64,000 bases of DNA from Streptomyces guryensis (GCF_021261325.1 NZ_JAJSBI010000003.1:1-64000), one strand, 5' to 3'; numbered from the stretch's first letter, positions 51,664-60,546 are shown. Translations and numbers: made by a program. Notes: generated from the sequence alone by a model not told the origin.

Positions 51664-53337
51664 TCAGGTCGAACTGCGAAGCGCCGCCCATGTGTTGGGC
51701 CCCACCTGGCCGTCGACCCGCAGTCCCTTGTCGGTCTGGAAGCTGCGCACCGCCGCGTCGGTGGCCTTGCCGAAGTCCCCGTCCACACCCGAACTTCCCA
51801 CGTCGTAGCCGCGTTTGGTCAGCATGCACTGCACCTGTACGACGCGCCGGCCGCGGTCGCCGAGCTGAGTGAGTTCGGTGCCGGCGTAGGTGGTGCACTC
51901 GGTGAGCCACGGTGGTTCTGCCGGGGCGGGGGTCGACTTCGAGGGGGTGGGGGTCGGGGTGCCGGGTGCCTCGGAGGTGGGGCGGGGAGTGGGGCTGGTG
52001 TGGGCGGTCCCTTGCGTGCCGTTGCCGGAAGGGGCGGTGGAGGTGATCGGGTTCCCCTCCTTCGTCCCCTTCCCCTCCTTCGTCCCCCTCCCCTTCGGCT
52101 TCGTGGATGGCGAGGAGGGCCCGTCGCCGGATGCGCTGGTCGTGGCGGTGGTGGAGGAGGCCGTGGCGGCGGTGCTCGCGGTGTCGCCGGAGGACGACGT
52201 GCGGGTGAGCAGGAAGGCGGTCACGGCTACGGCGCACACCGCGAGTACGGCGGTGAGGGCGGCGTACCGCCTCCTGCGGGGCCGGGCGGGTGCGGTCGGC
52301 GTCGACGGCGGAGTCACCGGCGGACCGAACCCCGGCCCGGCCGCCGGGTACACCACCTGCTCGGTCGGCGTCTGCTGAGGCCGCTCGCCAGGCACGGGGC
52401 AGGCGCGCAGTACGTCGTACGCCTGCTCCTGGGCCTGGAGACGGCTGCCCAGCGGCTCCTGCCAGGAGGTGGCCCGTGGGAGCGCGGCGGCGGCGTCGAT
52501 GAGGTGCTGTGGACCGGGCCGTAGCGCGGGGTCCTTGTCGAGGCAGGCGGTCAGCAGGGCGGCCAGGGCGGGGTCGGCGGCCGCCACCTCGGCCATGATC
52601 TCGGCGTTCGGCGCCTCGGAGGCGACGCGGTGCAGGACGTCCATGCCGGTGCCGTCGCCGAACGGGGCGTGTCCGGTGACTGCGTGGACGACCGTGCTCG
52701 CGCAGCAGAACACGTCCGACGCCGTGTCGCAGCGGCCGTCCCTGAGGTACTCCGGGGACATGAAGGCGGGGGTGCCGACCCGGCTGCCGGTGGTCGTGAT
52801 CGCGCTGGCGTCCACGGCCTGTGCGATGCCGAAGTCGATGACGTGTGCTCCGTGCCGGGTCAGCAGGACGTTCGACGGTTTGAAGTCCCGGTGCACGATT
52901 CCTACGGCTGCCAGTGCGCCCAGTGCCCGGCCCAGATCCGCCACCAGCCGCCATGCCCCGGACGGCTCCAGCACGCCGCACTCCCGTACGGCGTCCGCGA
53001 GATTGAGGCCGGGCAGGTACGCGGTCGCCATCCACAGCAACTCGCTGTCGGGCTCGAACCCGGTGCCGAAGAGCTCCGGCGTGTACGGCGCGCCCACGCG
53101 CGCGTGCACGGTGGCCTCCCGCTCGAACCGCCGCCGGAAGCGCACGTCTTCGGCGAGCTCGGGCCGTACCACCTTCACCGCGGCCAGTCCGGGCGTCCCG
53201 TCGCCGTGCCGCGCCAGGTAGACCCGGCCCATACCGCCGCTGCCGAGCAGCCCCAACGGTACGTACGGTCCGATTCGCACCGGATCGGTCGGCCGCAGCG
53301 GCCGCGCGCAGGTCTGTGCGAGGGCGGCGTCTGACAT
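51664..53337 (-). CDS. Ser/Thr protein kinase with extracellular peptidoglycan-binding domain
   Basis: 557 residues. Kinase domain (about 20-290) with glycine loop LLGSGGMGRVY, Lys55, catalytic HRDFKPSN (Asp151), DFG at 168-170 and a PAFMSPEYL activation-loop end. A Pro/Gln linker and TM (YAALTAVLAVCAVAVTAFLL) follow, then a Ser/Thr/Lys-rich stalk and a C-terminal PG_binding_1 domain (VDGDFGKATDAAVRSFQ ... VGPNTWAAL). It probably senses cell-wall fragments and phosphorylates cytosolic targets. ATG 53337 is chosen as the first codon of the kinase signature. No partner phosphatase gene is adjacent. Confidence 0.9.
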   Translation of the reverse strand: MSDAALAQTCARPLRPTDPVRIGPYVPLGLLGSGGMGRVYLARHGDGTPGLAAVKVVRPELAEDVRFRRRFEREATVHARVGAPYTPELFGTGFEPDSELLWMATAYLPGLNLADAVRECGVLEPSGAWRLVADLGRALGALAAVGIVHRDFKPSNVLLTRHGAHVIDFGIAQAVDASAITTTGSRVGTPAFMSPEYLRDGRCDTASDVFCCASTVVHAVTGHAPFGDGTGMDVLHRVASEAPNAEIMAEVAAADPALAALLTACLDKDPALRPGPQHLIDAAAALPRATSWQEPLGSRLQAQEQAYDVLRACPVPGERPQQTPTEQVVYPAAGPGFGPPVTPPSTPTAPARPRRRRYAALTAVLAVCAVAVTAFLLTRTSSSGDTASTAATASSTTATTSASGDGPSSPSTKPKGRGTKEGKGTKEGNPITSTAPSGNGTQGTAHTSPTPRPTSEAPGTPTPTPSKSTPAPAEPPWLTECTTYAGTELTQLGDRGRRVVQVQCMLTKRGYDVGSSGVDGDFGKATDAAVRSFQTDKGLRVDGQVGPNTWAALRSST

Positions 53338-53443
53338 GGATCGATCCCCCGACGTGTGCTGTCTCGACCTCGGTCATCCCAACGGGCCCAGTGGCACCGT
53401 TGGTTGACGAGAGACTACCGGGTTGCGGGGGCGGCAACCGGGA

Positions 53444-53644
53444 TCAGGGCTGACGTACCGGCTGGGTCTTCAGGGCTTCGACGAAGGTGGTGAAGGTTCC
53501 GGTGGGGAACGTGAGGACGCCGGCGGTCGGGTCCTTGGAGTCGCGGACCGCCGCGTGGGTGTCCGAGTTCGCTATCTCCACGCAGGAGTTGCCGTCCCCG
53601 GCGCCGGAGTAGGACGACTTCCGCCAGTTGTCGGGGATGCTCAT
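53444..53644 (-). CDS. DUF397 protein
   Basis: 66 residues, with the family core WRKSSYSGAGDGNSCVEIA and VRDSKDP. DUF397 proteins are always found beside an XRE/DUF5753 regulator in Streptomyces and act with it in signalling or development, possibly as a toxin-like or partner protein. ATG 53644 has GAGGTG upstream and overlaps nothing; the upstream HTH gene ends 9 nt before it. Confidence 0.88.
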   Translation of the reverse strand: MSIPDNWRKSSYSGAGDGNSCVEIANSDTHAAVRDSKDPTAGVLTFPTGTFTTFVEALKTQPVRQP

Positions 53645-53652
53645 GGGGCACC

Positions 53653-54504
53653 TCACAGCTCTTTGGTCAGCCGGTGGATGAAATCACGCGACCGTTCGGG
53701 ATCGAGCGATGCGGCTTCCACTCTATGGAAGAGCGTGCGAAGGACGCTGAGCTGGGCCTCCGAGTCGATGAACCCCGTGGCGTGCGGCGCGTCGCGAACG
53801 ACGGTGTCCAGTTTGGGTACGGCACCGCTCGCCAGCATCATGGCTGCCCAGGAGCCGCCGAAGCCGTCCACGTCAAAGGGGATGACCCGCACGGTGATGT
53901 GGTCCGACTCGCTGAGGTCGAGGAGCGCGTTGAGCTGGGCCCGGGAGGCGGCACGGTCGCCGATGCGGATGCGCAGCGCCGCCTCATGGATGACCGCTTC
54001 GTACGGTGTGGGGTCCGGGCCTTCGAAGATCGCCCTGCGCTGCATCCGGTGTCGGACACGCAACTCAAGCTCATCGCTGGGAAGTTCGGGGATTCTGTCG
54101 GAGAAGATCGTGCGGGCGTAGTCCTCTGTCTGGAGCGCGCCGGGGATGTGCAGGAACTGGACCTCGCGAAGGTACGTGGCGTGGTGCTCCAGTTCCGCCA
54201 GGTCGAGGAACGGGGTGGGCAGTGCTCCTCGGTACTCCTCCCACCAGCCGCGCGTTCTGTCGGTCGCCCAGGAGACCAGCGCGTCGATGAACTCGTCATC
54301 CGTGCACGAGTAGTTGGAAGCGAGGAGGCGCAACCGCTTGGCGCTCACGCCTGCGACGCCGGACTCGATCTGGCTGATCTGCGCAGAGCTCACTCCGAGC
54401 AGCGCTGCTGCCTCGCGGGTCGTGAGGCCTGCCGCGTCACGGAGCTTCCGAAGCTCGACCGCCAGGCGCAGCTGACGCGCCGTTGGCTCACTCCTCAAGG
54501 CCAT
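53653..54504 (-). CDS. XRE-family regulator with DUF5753 domain
   Basis: 283 residues. N-terminal HTH_3/XRE domain (LRDAAGLTTREAAALLGVSSAQISQIESG) and a C-terminal DUF5753 domain (LREVQFLHIPGALQTEDYAR ... VRVIPFDVDGFGG) of about 180 residues. This pair with DUF397 is the commonest Streptomyces regulatory module (for example BldB/AbaA- or Scr1-like systems). ATG 54504 is supported by HTH length. A CATGCC-N4-GGCATG palindrome lies just upstream, a possible autoregulatory site. Confidence 0.88.
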   Translation of the reverse strand: MALRSEPTARQLRLAVELRKLRDAAGLTTREAAALLGVSSAQISQIESGVAGVSAKRLRLLASNYSCTDDEFIDALVSWATDRTRGWWEEYRGALPTPFLDLAELEHHATYLREVQFLHIPGALQTEDYARTIFSDRIPELPSDELELRVRHRMQRRAIFEGPDPTPYEAVIHEAALRIRIGDRAASRAQLNALLDLSESDHITVRVIPFDVDGFGGSWAAMMLASGAVPKLDTVVRDAPHATGFIDSEAQLSVLRTLFHRVEAASLDPERSRDFIHRLTKEL

Positions 54505-54520
54505 CGAATGCCCCTCCCAA

Positions 54521-54536
54521 CATGCCTGTGGGCATG
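54521..54536. promoter_or_regulatory. CATGCC-N4-GGCATG palindrome
   Basis: Perfect 6-bp arms between the XRE/DUF5753 gene start (54504) and the ATPase gene (54727); candidate operator of the HTH protein. Confidence 0.35.
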
Positions 54537-54726
54537 ACTCGTTCGGGGAACAGGTTACGCGATCGGCTTGCGAAACTTAAACGGTAAGACCTACTGTCGG
54601 TAATGCGACGCACACGCTGCGAAACCCGGGACCCCGGAAGCGCACCGCCCCGTCCTGCCATGACGGCTGCGGCACTGCCACCGCCCGCCAGCCCCAACCC
54701 CCCCACTACCTAAGCGGAGTTGACGC

Positions 54727-55161
54727 ATGCCCGAAAACGAGTCCGAGCCCTGGGAGTACTCCCTCCGCATTCCGAACGACCTTCGCGCGGTCACCGTCAG
54801 TCGCCGCACCCTTCGCCTGATCCTCACCATGCACGGCCTCATCGGCCTCGTCGACGTCGCCGAGCTGCTCGCGGCGGAGCTGGTCTCCAACGCCGTACGG
54901 CATACCAAGGGGCCTGCCGAACTGCGGGTGTGCTGGTTGCCAGGGGGTGTGTTGCGGATCGGGGCGTGGGACGCCGACCCCGAACCGCCTGAGCCACCGG
55001 GACAGTTGGAGCGGCTTGCGCAGGCGGAGGAGGGGCGCGGGCTGGCACTGGTGCGTGCGTGCTCCAGCCTGTGGGGGTGGCAGCCGCTGACCAGGGGAGG
55101 CCGGCGGGGCAAGTACGTGTGGTGCGAGCTCACGACGCCGGCGTCGGCCTCGGCAGCGTAA
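54727..55161 (+). CDS. ATP-binding protein, anti-sigma-factor kinase-like (HATPase_c)
   Basis: 144 residues with a GHKL ATPase fold: N-box ELLAAELVSNAVRHT, G1 box IGAWDADPEPPEPPG (Asp) and G2 region EEGRGLALVRACSSLWGW. Such RsbW/SpoIIAB-like proteins lie beside DUF397/XRE genes in Streptomyces and may act as anti-sigma kinases or regulators of the DUF397 partner. ATG 54727. Divergent from the XRE gene and followed by a strong terminator. Confidence 0.83.
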   Translation: MPENESEPWEYSLRIPNDLRAVTVSRRTLRLILTMHGLIGLVDVAELLAAELVSNAVRHTKGPAELRVCWLPGGVLRIGAWDADPEPPEPPGQLERLAQAEEGRGLALVRACSSLWGWQPLTRGGRRGKYVWCELTTPASASAA

Positions 55162-55166
55162 AAAAG

Positions 55167-55210
55167 GCCGCGGTCTCCGGCCCTCCCCCGAGGGAGCCGG
55201 AGACCGCGGC
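55167..55210. terminator. Bidirectional intrinsic terminator
   Basis: 15-bp GC-rich stem (55167-55181 with 55196-55210), loop of 14 nt containing an inner pairing. An A-run before the left arm gives a U-tract for the minus-strand gene ending at 55225. Confidence 0.82.
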
Positions 55211-55224
55211 TGGTCGGTGCCCTG

Positions 55225-55725
55225 TCAGCAGGGGCGCAGGGACCAGATCGGGTCCCAGGTGGCCGTGCCGGCCTGGTACGCCGTGGACGTCCAGCGGACG
55301 CTGCCGTCCTGGTTGTAGAACTTGGCGACCGTGCCGGGCGTCTGGTTGTTGGTGAACGGGCCGTCACCGGTCCAGTTGCTGACGGTCCAGGTCTGGCACT
55401 TGTAGAAGTCGAACTTGGTGCCCCTGACGACCATGCACAGGTGGCCGTAGCCGCAGGCCAGGTCCTGCGCGCCGAGGTTGCCCTTCGGGGCGCGGGTCAG
55501 GGTCAGGCCGTCGTACCTGACCTCGTCGGCGGTGGACTTGAGGGCCTTCGGGTGGCCGGCGAGCACCTGGTCGGCGGTCTGCTGGATGCTGTTGACGCGG
55601 ATGCCGTCCGGCGTCGAGGTCACCCGGGTGCCGTCCGGGGTGTCGGCCGCGGTGGCCGCGACCGTGGAGCCGGCGAGCAGGGCGGTGGCCGCGAGGAACA
55701 GGGCGGCGGGCTTGGCGATGTTCAC
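55225..55725 (-). CDS. Secreted protein resembling peptidase inhibitor I36 family
   Basis: 166 residues: signal peptide (VNIAKPAALFLAATALLAGST), a linker, then a Cys-containing beta-rich domain with DLACGYGHLCMVVRGTKFDFYKCQTW and WSLRPC at the end. The Cys pattern and length resemble secreted I36-type inhibitors or crystallin-like proteins of Streptomyces; activity is not proven. GTG 55725 follows GGGGGAAA and gives a clean signal peptide, so the longer upstream frame is rejected. It ends at a bidirectional terminator. Confidence 0.68.
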   Translation of the reverse strand: MNIAKPAALFLAATALLAGSTVAATAADTPDGTRVTSTPDGIRVNSIQQTADQVLAGHPKALKSTADEVRYDGLTLTRAPKGNLGAQDLACGYGHLCMVVRGTKFDFYKCQTWTVSNWTGDGPFTNNQTPGTVAKFYNQDGSVRWTSTAYQAGTATWDPIWSLRPC

Positions 55726-55823
55726 GTTGTTTCCCCCATGAACTCTGGTGGTCGTTCCGCCGTGGCGGAGTGGTACCACCGTGCCGCCGGCGCCCGCCGG
55801 CCGGTACCTCGGAAGTCTCAGGG

Positions 55824-57389
55824 TCACCAACTGCCGGGTGGCGTGTACTCCTTGAGGTACTGGGTGAGCCGCTTGCAGTAGTCGCGGTATTCGGGGGGAA
55901 TGCCGTGCGCCGCGTTGACCCGCTTGTACGAGGTCCGGTACGCGGCGGCGATCAGTACCCGTTTGTCGCCGGGCAGGTCGGGTGTCAGGTTCGGCTCGAT
56001 GTAGCACAGGTAGTGGCCGAGGCCGGCGATCGAGTCGGGGACGGAGAGGGGTGGCTTGGGCATCGACCTGACCGGTTGGCCGTCGGCCCGGATCCACCAG
56101 CGCAGCAGCCTCGGGGTCCAGCGGGCGATGCCGTACTCGTCCTTGCCGGGGTCGGAGAGCTTCGGGTCGAAGTTGCTCTCCGCCTTGAGCATGGCCGCGA
56201 TGAGCGCGGGTGTGACGTCCGCCTGGTCGCAGCCGTGAGCCGCGTCCACGATCATCGGTCGGTAGGCCGCCGGGACGCCCTGGTCCGTGCGGAGTTCGGC
56301 GGAGCCGTAGGTGGCGGGGGCGACCTTCGCCGTGGGGGTGGAGCTCCTGACCTCCGGGGTGCCGCCGCCCGTGTCCGCCCAGGTGCTGATGCCGTAGCCG
56401 AGCGCCGCGACCGCGACGGTGGCGGCCGTCGCGCTCGCGATCACCGCCGAACGACGTCTGCGGCGCGGGAGGCGTGGCGGGCGGTCCGTGCCGGCTGCCT
56501 CCGTGACCCGGCGCAGGAGAGCGTCCGTGCCGACGCGGTCGGCGTGGGTGCGGGACAGGCAGTCCCTGACGATCCCCCGCCAGATGTCGGGGAGTTGGGG
56601 CGACAGCCGCAGTTCGTCGGTGCCGCGGGCGTAGGCGGCGGCCGCGTCACGGCGGGCGGTCGGGGTGCCGCCGGGCAGGGGAAAGGAGTCGGTCAGAACC
56701 AGGTGCGCCAGAACGCCGAAGGCCCAGACGTCGGCCGAGGGGCGGATCTGGCGTCCGCGGGTGCCGATCTCCGACCACAGGAGTTCGGGCGGGGTGTAGT
56801 CGGGCGTGGAGAAGGCGGGGGTGTACGCGTGCGTGCCCTCCAGTTCGGCCGCCATGTTGAAGTCGGCGAGGCGGGCCGAACCGTCCTTCATCAGCAGGAC
56901 GTTGGCCGGTTTCAGGTCCCCGTGCACCCAGCCCGCACGGTGCAGCTGGGCCAGCCCCTCGCAGACCTGCGCGAGCAGCACCGGTCCGGCGGCCAGGCGC
57001 GGGGCGGCGGACAGCAGCGCCGACAGGGAGCGTTCCGCCTTCTCCAGTACGAGGACGGTGGCGCCGTCGAGGGCGGGCCGGGACGGGTCGTCGACCGTGA
57101 GGGTGTCGTACATCCGGATCAGGCGCGGCTGCTTCAGGCGGCGGTGCAACTCGACCTCGCGGTCGATGAGCTCGCGCAGGTGGGTGAGTTGGCGCGGGGT
57201 GCCCGTGCCGGTGGGGAGGAACTTCAGGGCGGCCGTGCGGGGCAGTTCCTCGCCGGTGCCGGCCAGGTCGCCGCCCGTGCGTCTGCCCTCGTACACGCTC
57301 CCGAAGGCGCCCGTCGCGATCGGGTCCCGCACCTCCCAGACGCCCACCCGGTACCCCCTGGGCACCGGCACGGCGTAGGGCTCGGTCAC
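55824..57389 (-). CDS. Ser/Thr kinase with C-terminal lytic transglycosylase-like domain
   Basis: 521 residues. Kinase domain 10-300: glycine loop TGAFGSV (27-32), Lys56 in AALKFL, catalytic loop HGDLKPAN (Asp158, but His-Gly-Asp instead of HRD), and DFN at 176-178 in place of DFG. TM about 314-336 then a linker and an SLT/lysozyme-like domain with Glu404 in VTPALIAAMLKAESNF. The upstream FHA gene overlaps it by GTGA. It resembles a receptor whose outer domain recognises or cleaves peptidoglycan. Altered HRD/DFG motifs suggest weak or unusual kinase activity. Confidence 0.85.
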   Translation of the reverse strand: MTEPYAVPVPRGYRVGVWEVRDPIATGAFGSVYEGRRTGGDLAGTGEELPRTAALKFLPTGTGTPRQLTHLRELIDREVELHRRLKQPRLIRMYDTLTVDDPSRPALDGATVLVLEKAERSLSALLSAAPRLAAGPVLLAQVCEGLAQLHRAGWVHGDLKPANVLLMKDGSARLADFNMAAELEGTHAYTPAFSTPDYTPPELLWSEIGTRGRQIRPSADVWAFGVLAHLVLTDSFPLPGGTPTARRDAAAAYARGTDELRLSPQLPDIWRGIVRDCLSRTHADRVGTDALLRRVTEAAGTDRPPRLPRRRRRSAVIASATAATVAVAALGYGISTWADTGGGTPEVRSSTPTAKVAPATYGSAELRTDQGVPAAYRPMIVDAAHGCDQADVTPALIAAMLKAESNFDPKLSDPGKDEYGIARWTPRLLRWWIRADGQPVRSMPKPPLSVPDSIAGLGHYLCYIEPNLTPDLPGDKRVLIAAAYRTSYKRVNAAHGIPPEYRDYCKRLTQYLKEYTPPGSW

Positions 57390-58132
57390 CGGACCGCCCG
57401 GCCGGACGGGGAGGCGGCCAGGACGACCAGGTCGTCCTCGCGGACGAGGTCGAAGCGGAGTGCGAGCGAGACCAGCGATTCCTTCTTGCCGTTGAGGCGC
57501 GGGCCGGTGTCCGCCTCGTCCGGGCCCGGCTTCAGGCGCAGCTTCACCGCCAGGTAGTCGATGTTCCACTGCACCGAAGTGCGGGAGGCGGCCGGCCAGT
57601 TCGGGCGCAGGCGGTCGACGACCTGGTCGACGGTGGGCAGGGGCGCGTGCGGTGCGCCGCGCAGGCGCGGTTCGCACAGGGCCGCGAGGACCGCGAAGTA
57701 GCGCTTGGTGCGGTCGACGGAGAAGGCCGGGGCGGTGGTGGCGCCGTCGAGGCCGCCCTCGGAGCGGAGGTAGTCGTGGCGGGGAGCCCACACCTCGACG
57801 GCCAGGAGGTCCCCGGCCGCCGGCAGCACGATCCGGGAGAACTCGAAGGGGACGGGGGCGTCGAGGCGGCCCGGCCCGACCTTCATGTGCTCACCGGCGC
57901 CCTCGGGGTTCTCCACGACGTACGTCTGCTCCCCGCTGAGGTTGCTCAGTATCCAGAAGGCGCCCTGCGCGGTGATCTCACCGGCCCTGCGGGAGACACC
58001 CTTGTGAGGGATCTCCACGTCGCAGTCGGCGCTGCGCCCGAAGGTCAGCCGCTCACCGGGCGCGAGCTTGAGCTGGGTGCGAGTGGACTGGTCCTCCGTG
58101 GTCGGCGGAGGTACCACGATGATGCTGTACAA
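57386..58132 (-). CDS. FHA-domain protein
   Basis: 248 residues. N-terminal FHA domain (about 25-90) with the pThr-binding set FGRSADCDVEIPHKGVSRRAGEI. The C-terminal half is helical (VDQVVDRLRPNWPAASRTSVQWNIDYLAVKLRLK) and may be a winged-helix or partner-binding region. It probably reads phosphothreonines made by the kinase encoded directly downstream, with which it overlaps by 4 nt. The TTG start at 58132 has GGGAG eight bases upstream and no better ATG is available. Confidence 0.8.
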   Translation of the reverse strand: MYSIIVVPPPTTEDQSTRTQLKLAPGERLTFGRSADCDVEIPHKGVSRRAGEITAQGAFWILSNLSGEQTYVVENPEGAGEHMKVGPGRLDAPVPFEFSRIVLPAAGDLLAVEVWAPRHDYLRSEGGLDGATTAPAFSVDRTKRYFAVLAALCEPRLRGAPHAPLPTVDQVVDRLRPNWPAASRTSVQWNIDYLAVKLRLKPGPDEADTGPRLNGKKESLVSLALRFDLVREDDLVVLAASPSGRAVR

Positions 58133-58184
58133 GGTGCGTCTCCCGTGCCTGCCGGCTACCCACGTCAGAGTAGGGCGACGCGCC

Positions 58185-58221
58185 AGGGCCGTGTCCCCCT
58201 CGGACGGGGAGACACGGCCCT
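58185..58221. terminator. Likely terminator between the FHA gene region and the membrane genes
   Basis: 11-bp stem AGGGCCGTGTC/GACACGGCCCT with an inner CCCC/GGGG pairing and bulge, followed by TT, just after the end of the gene that stops at 58264. Confidence 0.5.
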
Positions 58222-58263
58222 TGGCGATTTATTGGCGCGAACTGTTCAGTGGCGCCGGGCGGT

Positions 58264-58794
58264 TCACTGCTTTACGCGGTTGAACCAGGCGGTTCCGTTC
58301 GCGTTGCCGGCGAACACGGCTATCAGAATGCCGAGAACCGTGTGGAGGAGGCCCACGACGACGAAGGGGTAGATGCCCAGCATCGCGGTGATGACGCCGA
58401 AGACGATGGCCGTGACCCGGACACGGTTGCCGCCGTCGCTGAACTTCAACGCCAGCACGGCCGCGAACACCGCCCAGGCCAGCGCGAACACCACCATCGC
58501 CCACAGCACGCCGGACGAGTACTCCTTGATCTTCTCGAAGGAGGCGTCGTTCTCGACTCCGGCGCTCGACGTCCTGCGGACGACCCCGGCGACGAAGGCG
58601 AACAGGGCCACGCCGATGAGCTGCAGGGGAACGATCACCCACAGCAGCACGCGACCCACGCTCACGGTGCCCGGCATCGTCGTCATCACGGAAGCGCCCC
58701 CGTAGGGGCCCACCGGGGGAGCTGTGGGGTAGCCGTAGCCCGGCTGCTGGCCCTGTTGCGGGCCGTAGGGGTTGTTGGGGCCGCCGAAACTCAT
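58264..58794 (-). CDS. Three- to four-TM membrane protein with GYP-rich N-terminus
   Basis: 176 residues. MSFGGPNNPYGPQQGQQ and PGYGYP lead, then hydrophobic helices (LLWVIVPLQLIGVALFAFVAGV, LWAMVVFALAWAVFAAVLAL, VTAIVFGVITAMLGIYPFVVV) and a C-terminal GTAWFNRVKQ. I do not recognise a named family beyond DUF4190-like. The N-terminus is nearly the same as that of the RDD protein upstream (both begin MSxGxPNNPYG), which implies a shared interaction or duplication. ATG 58794. Confidence 0.7.
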   Translation of the reverse strand: MSFGGPNNPYGPQQGQQPGYGYPTAPPVGPYGGASVMTTMPGTVSVGRVLLWVIVPLQLIGVALFAFVAGVVRRTSSAGVENDASFEKIKEYSSGVLWAMVVFALAWAVFAAVLALKFSDGGNRVRVTAIVFGVITAMLGIYPFVVVGLLHTVLGILIAVFAGNANGTAWFNRVKQ

Positions 58795-58831
58795 GGGGGG
58801 TGTTCCTCCGGGAAATGGGGTGAAGCAGTGC

Positions 58832-59446
58832 TCAGTTCGTGCGGATCACGATGGTCGAGCAGATCTTGTCGGCGAACGTCTGGCGCTTGGGGTCCCACGC
58901 CGGCCACAGCCAGCCGATGTAGCAGGCGATGCTGTCCAGGAAGTGCGCGAGCCGGCGGACGAAGGCAAGGCCGAAACCGAGGGGCTGTCCGTCGGTCTCC
59001 TTCACCAGGCGGATGCCGACCGCCTGCTTGCCGACTGTCTGGCCGGTGCTGCCCTCCCTGACCAGCTGCCAGATCGCCACGCCGAGGACGGCGAGGTAAC
59101 CGACGATCACCAGGGCCCAGATCTTGGAGACCCCCCCGATGACGACGATGATGTAGGGAGGCAAGAACACGAGCATGTCGACCAGCAGCCCAAGGAAACG
59201 CTGGCCCCAGCTCGCGTACGGCGGCTGCATGCCGTAACCCGGCTGCTGCGGGTAGCCGTAGCCGGCCGGGGCCTGCGGCGCCTGCGGGTAGCCGTAGCCC
59301 GGCTGCTGCGGCGGCACGCCCTGCGGGGCCTGCTGCGGGTAGCCGTAGGGCTGCTGCTGTCCGGGCTGCTGGGGGTAGCCGTAACCGGGCTGCTGCGGCG
59401 GCTGCTGGGGCTGGCCGTAGGGGTTGTTCGGGTCGCCGTAACTCAT
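58832..59446 (-). CDS. RDD-family membrane protein with PGYGYPQ repeats
   Basis: 204 residues. N-terminal Gln/Gly/Pro/Tyr-rich segment with about five PGYGYPQ-like units, then an RDD domain (YASWGQRFLGLLVDMLVFLPPYIIV ... GKQAVGIRLVKETDGQP ... FVRRLAHFLDSIACYIGWLW). RDD proteins are Na+/H+ or unknown-solute membrane proteins. ATG 59446 precedes the MSYGDPNNPYG start. It sits on the same strand as and just upstream of the 58264 gene, so they are probably co-transcribed. Confidence 0.82.
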   Translation of the reverse strand: MSYGDPNNPYGQPQQPPQQPGYGYPQQPGQQQPYGYPQQAPQGVPPQQPGYGYPQAPQAPAGYGYPQQPGYGMQPPYASWGQRFLGLLVDMLVFLPPYIIVVIGGVSKIWALVIVGYLAVLGVAIWQLVREGSTGQTVGKQAVGIRLVKETDGQPLGFGLAFVRRLAHFLDSIACYIGWLWPAWDPKRQTFADKICSTIVIRTN

Positions 59447-59691
59447 GGCGGGATTCCTCCGTTGCACACATGGGGACGATGCGGATTGCGCGGAGGAATC
59501 TCATGATGTGAGCGGTTTGCCCCCCGAACACGAACCGCGATACTGCGCCGTTCATCGTTCTTTACGGCCGCTCGCCTTGTCCAGTGGCATTTCGCATGTG
59601 TTGTGCAAGTGCAATGTTGCTGATCATGGCCGCCGGGCCGGTACGGCACCCGGATTGGAACCGGGGGGCGGTCATCCGCGAGGATGGGGTC

Positions 59692-60546
59692 ATGACCGCC
59701 CAGATTCTCGATGGCAAGGCCACCGCAGCCGCGATCAAGTCCGATCTGACCGCCCGCGTGGCGGCGCTGAAGGAGAAGGGCGTCACGCCCGGCCTCGGCA
59801 CGATCCTCGTCGGGAACGACCCCGGCAGCCAGAAGTACGTAGCCGGAAAGCATCGCGACTGCGCCCAGGTCGGCATCGCCTCCATCCAGCGTGAACTGCC
59901 GGACACGGCGACGCAGGAGGAGATCGAGGCGGTCGTCCGGGAGCTGAACGAGGACCCGGCGTGCACCGGCTACATCGTCCAGCTGCCGCTGCCGAAGGGC
60001 ATCGACGAGAACCGGATCCTTGAGCTGATGGACCCGGACAAGGACGCCGACGGCCTCCACCCCATGAACCTCGGCCGTCTCGTCCTGAACGAGCCGGCCC
60101 CGCTGCCCTGCACCCCCAACGGCGTCCTCACCCTCCTCCGCCGGTACGGCGTCGAGATCAAGGGCGCCGAGGTCGTGGTCGTCGGCCGCGGTGTCACCAT
60201 CGGCCGCCCGATGCCGCTGCTGCTCACCCGGCGCAGCGAGAACGCGACCGTGACCCAGTGCCACACCGGCACCCGTGACCTGTCGTCGCACCTCAAGCGC
60301 GCGGACATCATCGTCGCCGCCGCCGGCTCGGCCCATCTGATCCGGCCCGAGGACGTGAAGCCGGGCGCCGCCGTCCTCGACGTCGGTGTCTCGCGCAGCG
60401 CCGAGGGCAAGATCGTGGGCGACGTCCACCCGGGCGTCGCCGAGGTCGCCGGCTGGATCTCGCCGAACCCCGGCGGTGTCGGCCCGATGACCCGCGCCCA
60501 GCTGCTCGTCAACGTGGTCGAGGCGGCGGAGCGCAGTGCCGGCTGA
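59692..60546 (+). CDS. folD: Bifunctional methylenetetrahydrofolate dehydrogenase/cyclohydrolase
   Basis: 284 residues. Converts 5,10-methylene-THF to 5,10-methenyl-THF and then 10-formyl-THF, supplying purine synthesis (PurN and PurH in this window). Motifs: [14 protein letters not shown] with catalytic Lys53 and Tyr49, [27 protein letters not shown], and [16 protein letters not shown] in the Rossmann domain with NADP. ATG 59692 matches the family N-terminus. The following DUF3017 gene overlaps its stop by 11 nt. Confidence 0.95.
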   Translation: MTAQILDGKATAAAIKSDLTARVAALKEKGVTPGLGTILVGNDPGSQKYVAGKHRDCAQVGIASIQRELPDTATQEEIEAVVRELNEDPACTGYIVQLPLPKGIDENRILELMDPDKDADGLHPMNLGRLVLNEPAPLPCTPNGVLTLLRRYGVEIKGAEVVVVGRGVTIGRPMPLLLTRRSENATVTQCHTGTRDLSSHLKRADIIVAAAGSAHLIRPEDVKPGAAVLDVGVSRSAEGKIVGDVHPGVAEVAGWISPNPGGVGPMTRAQLLVNVVEAAERSAG

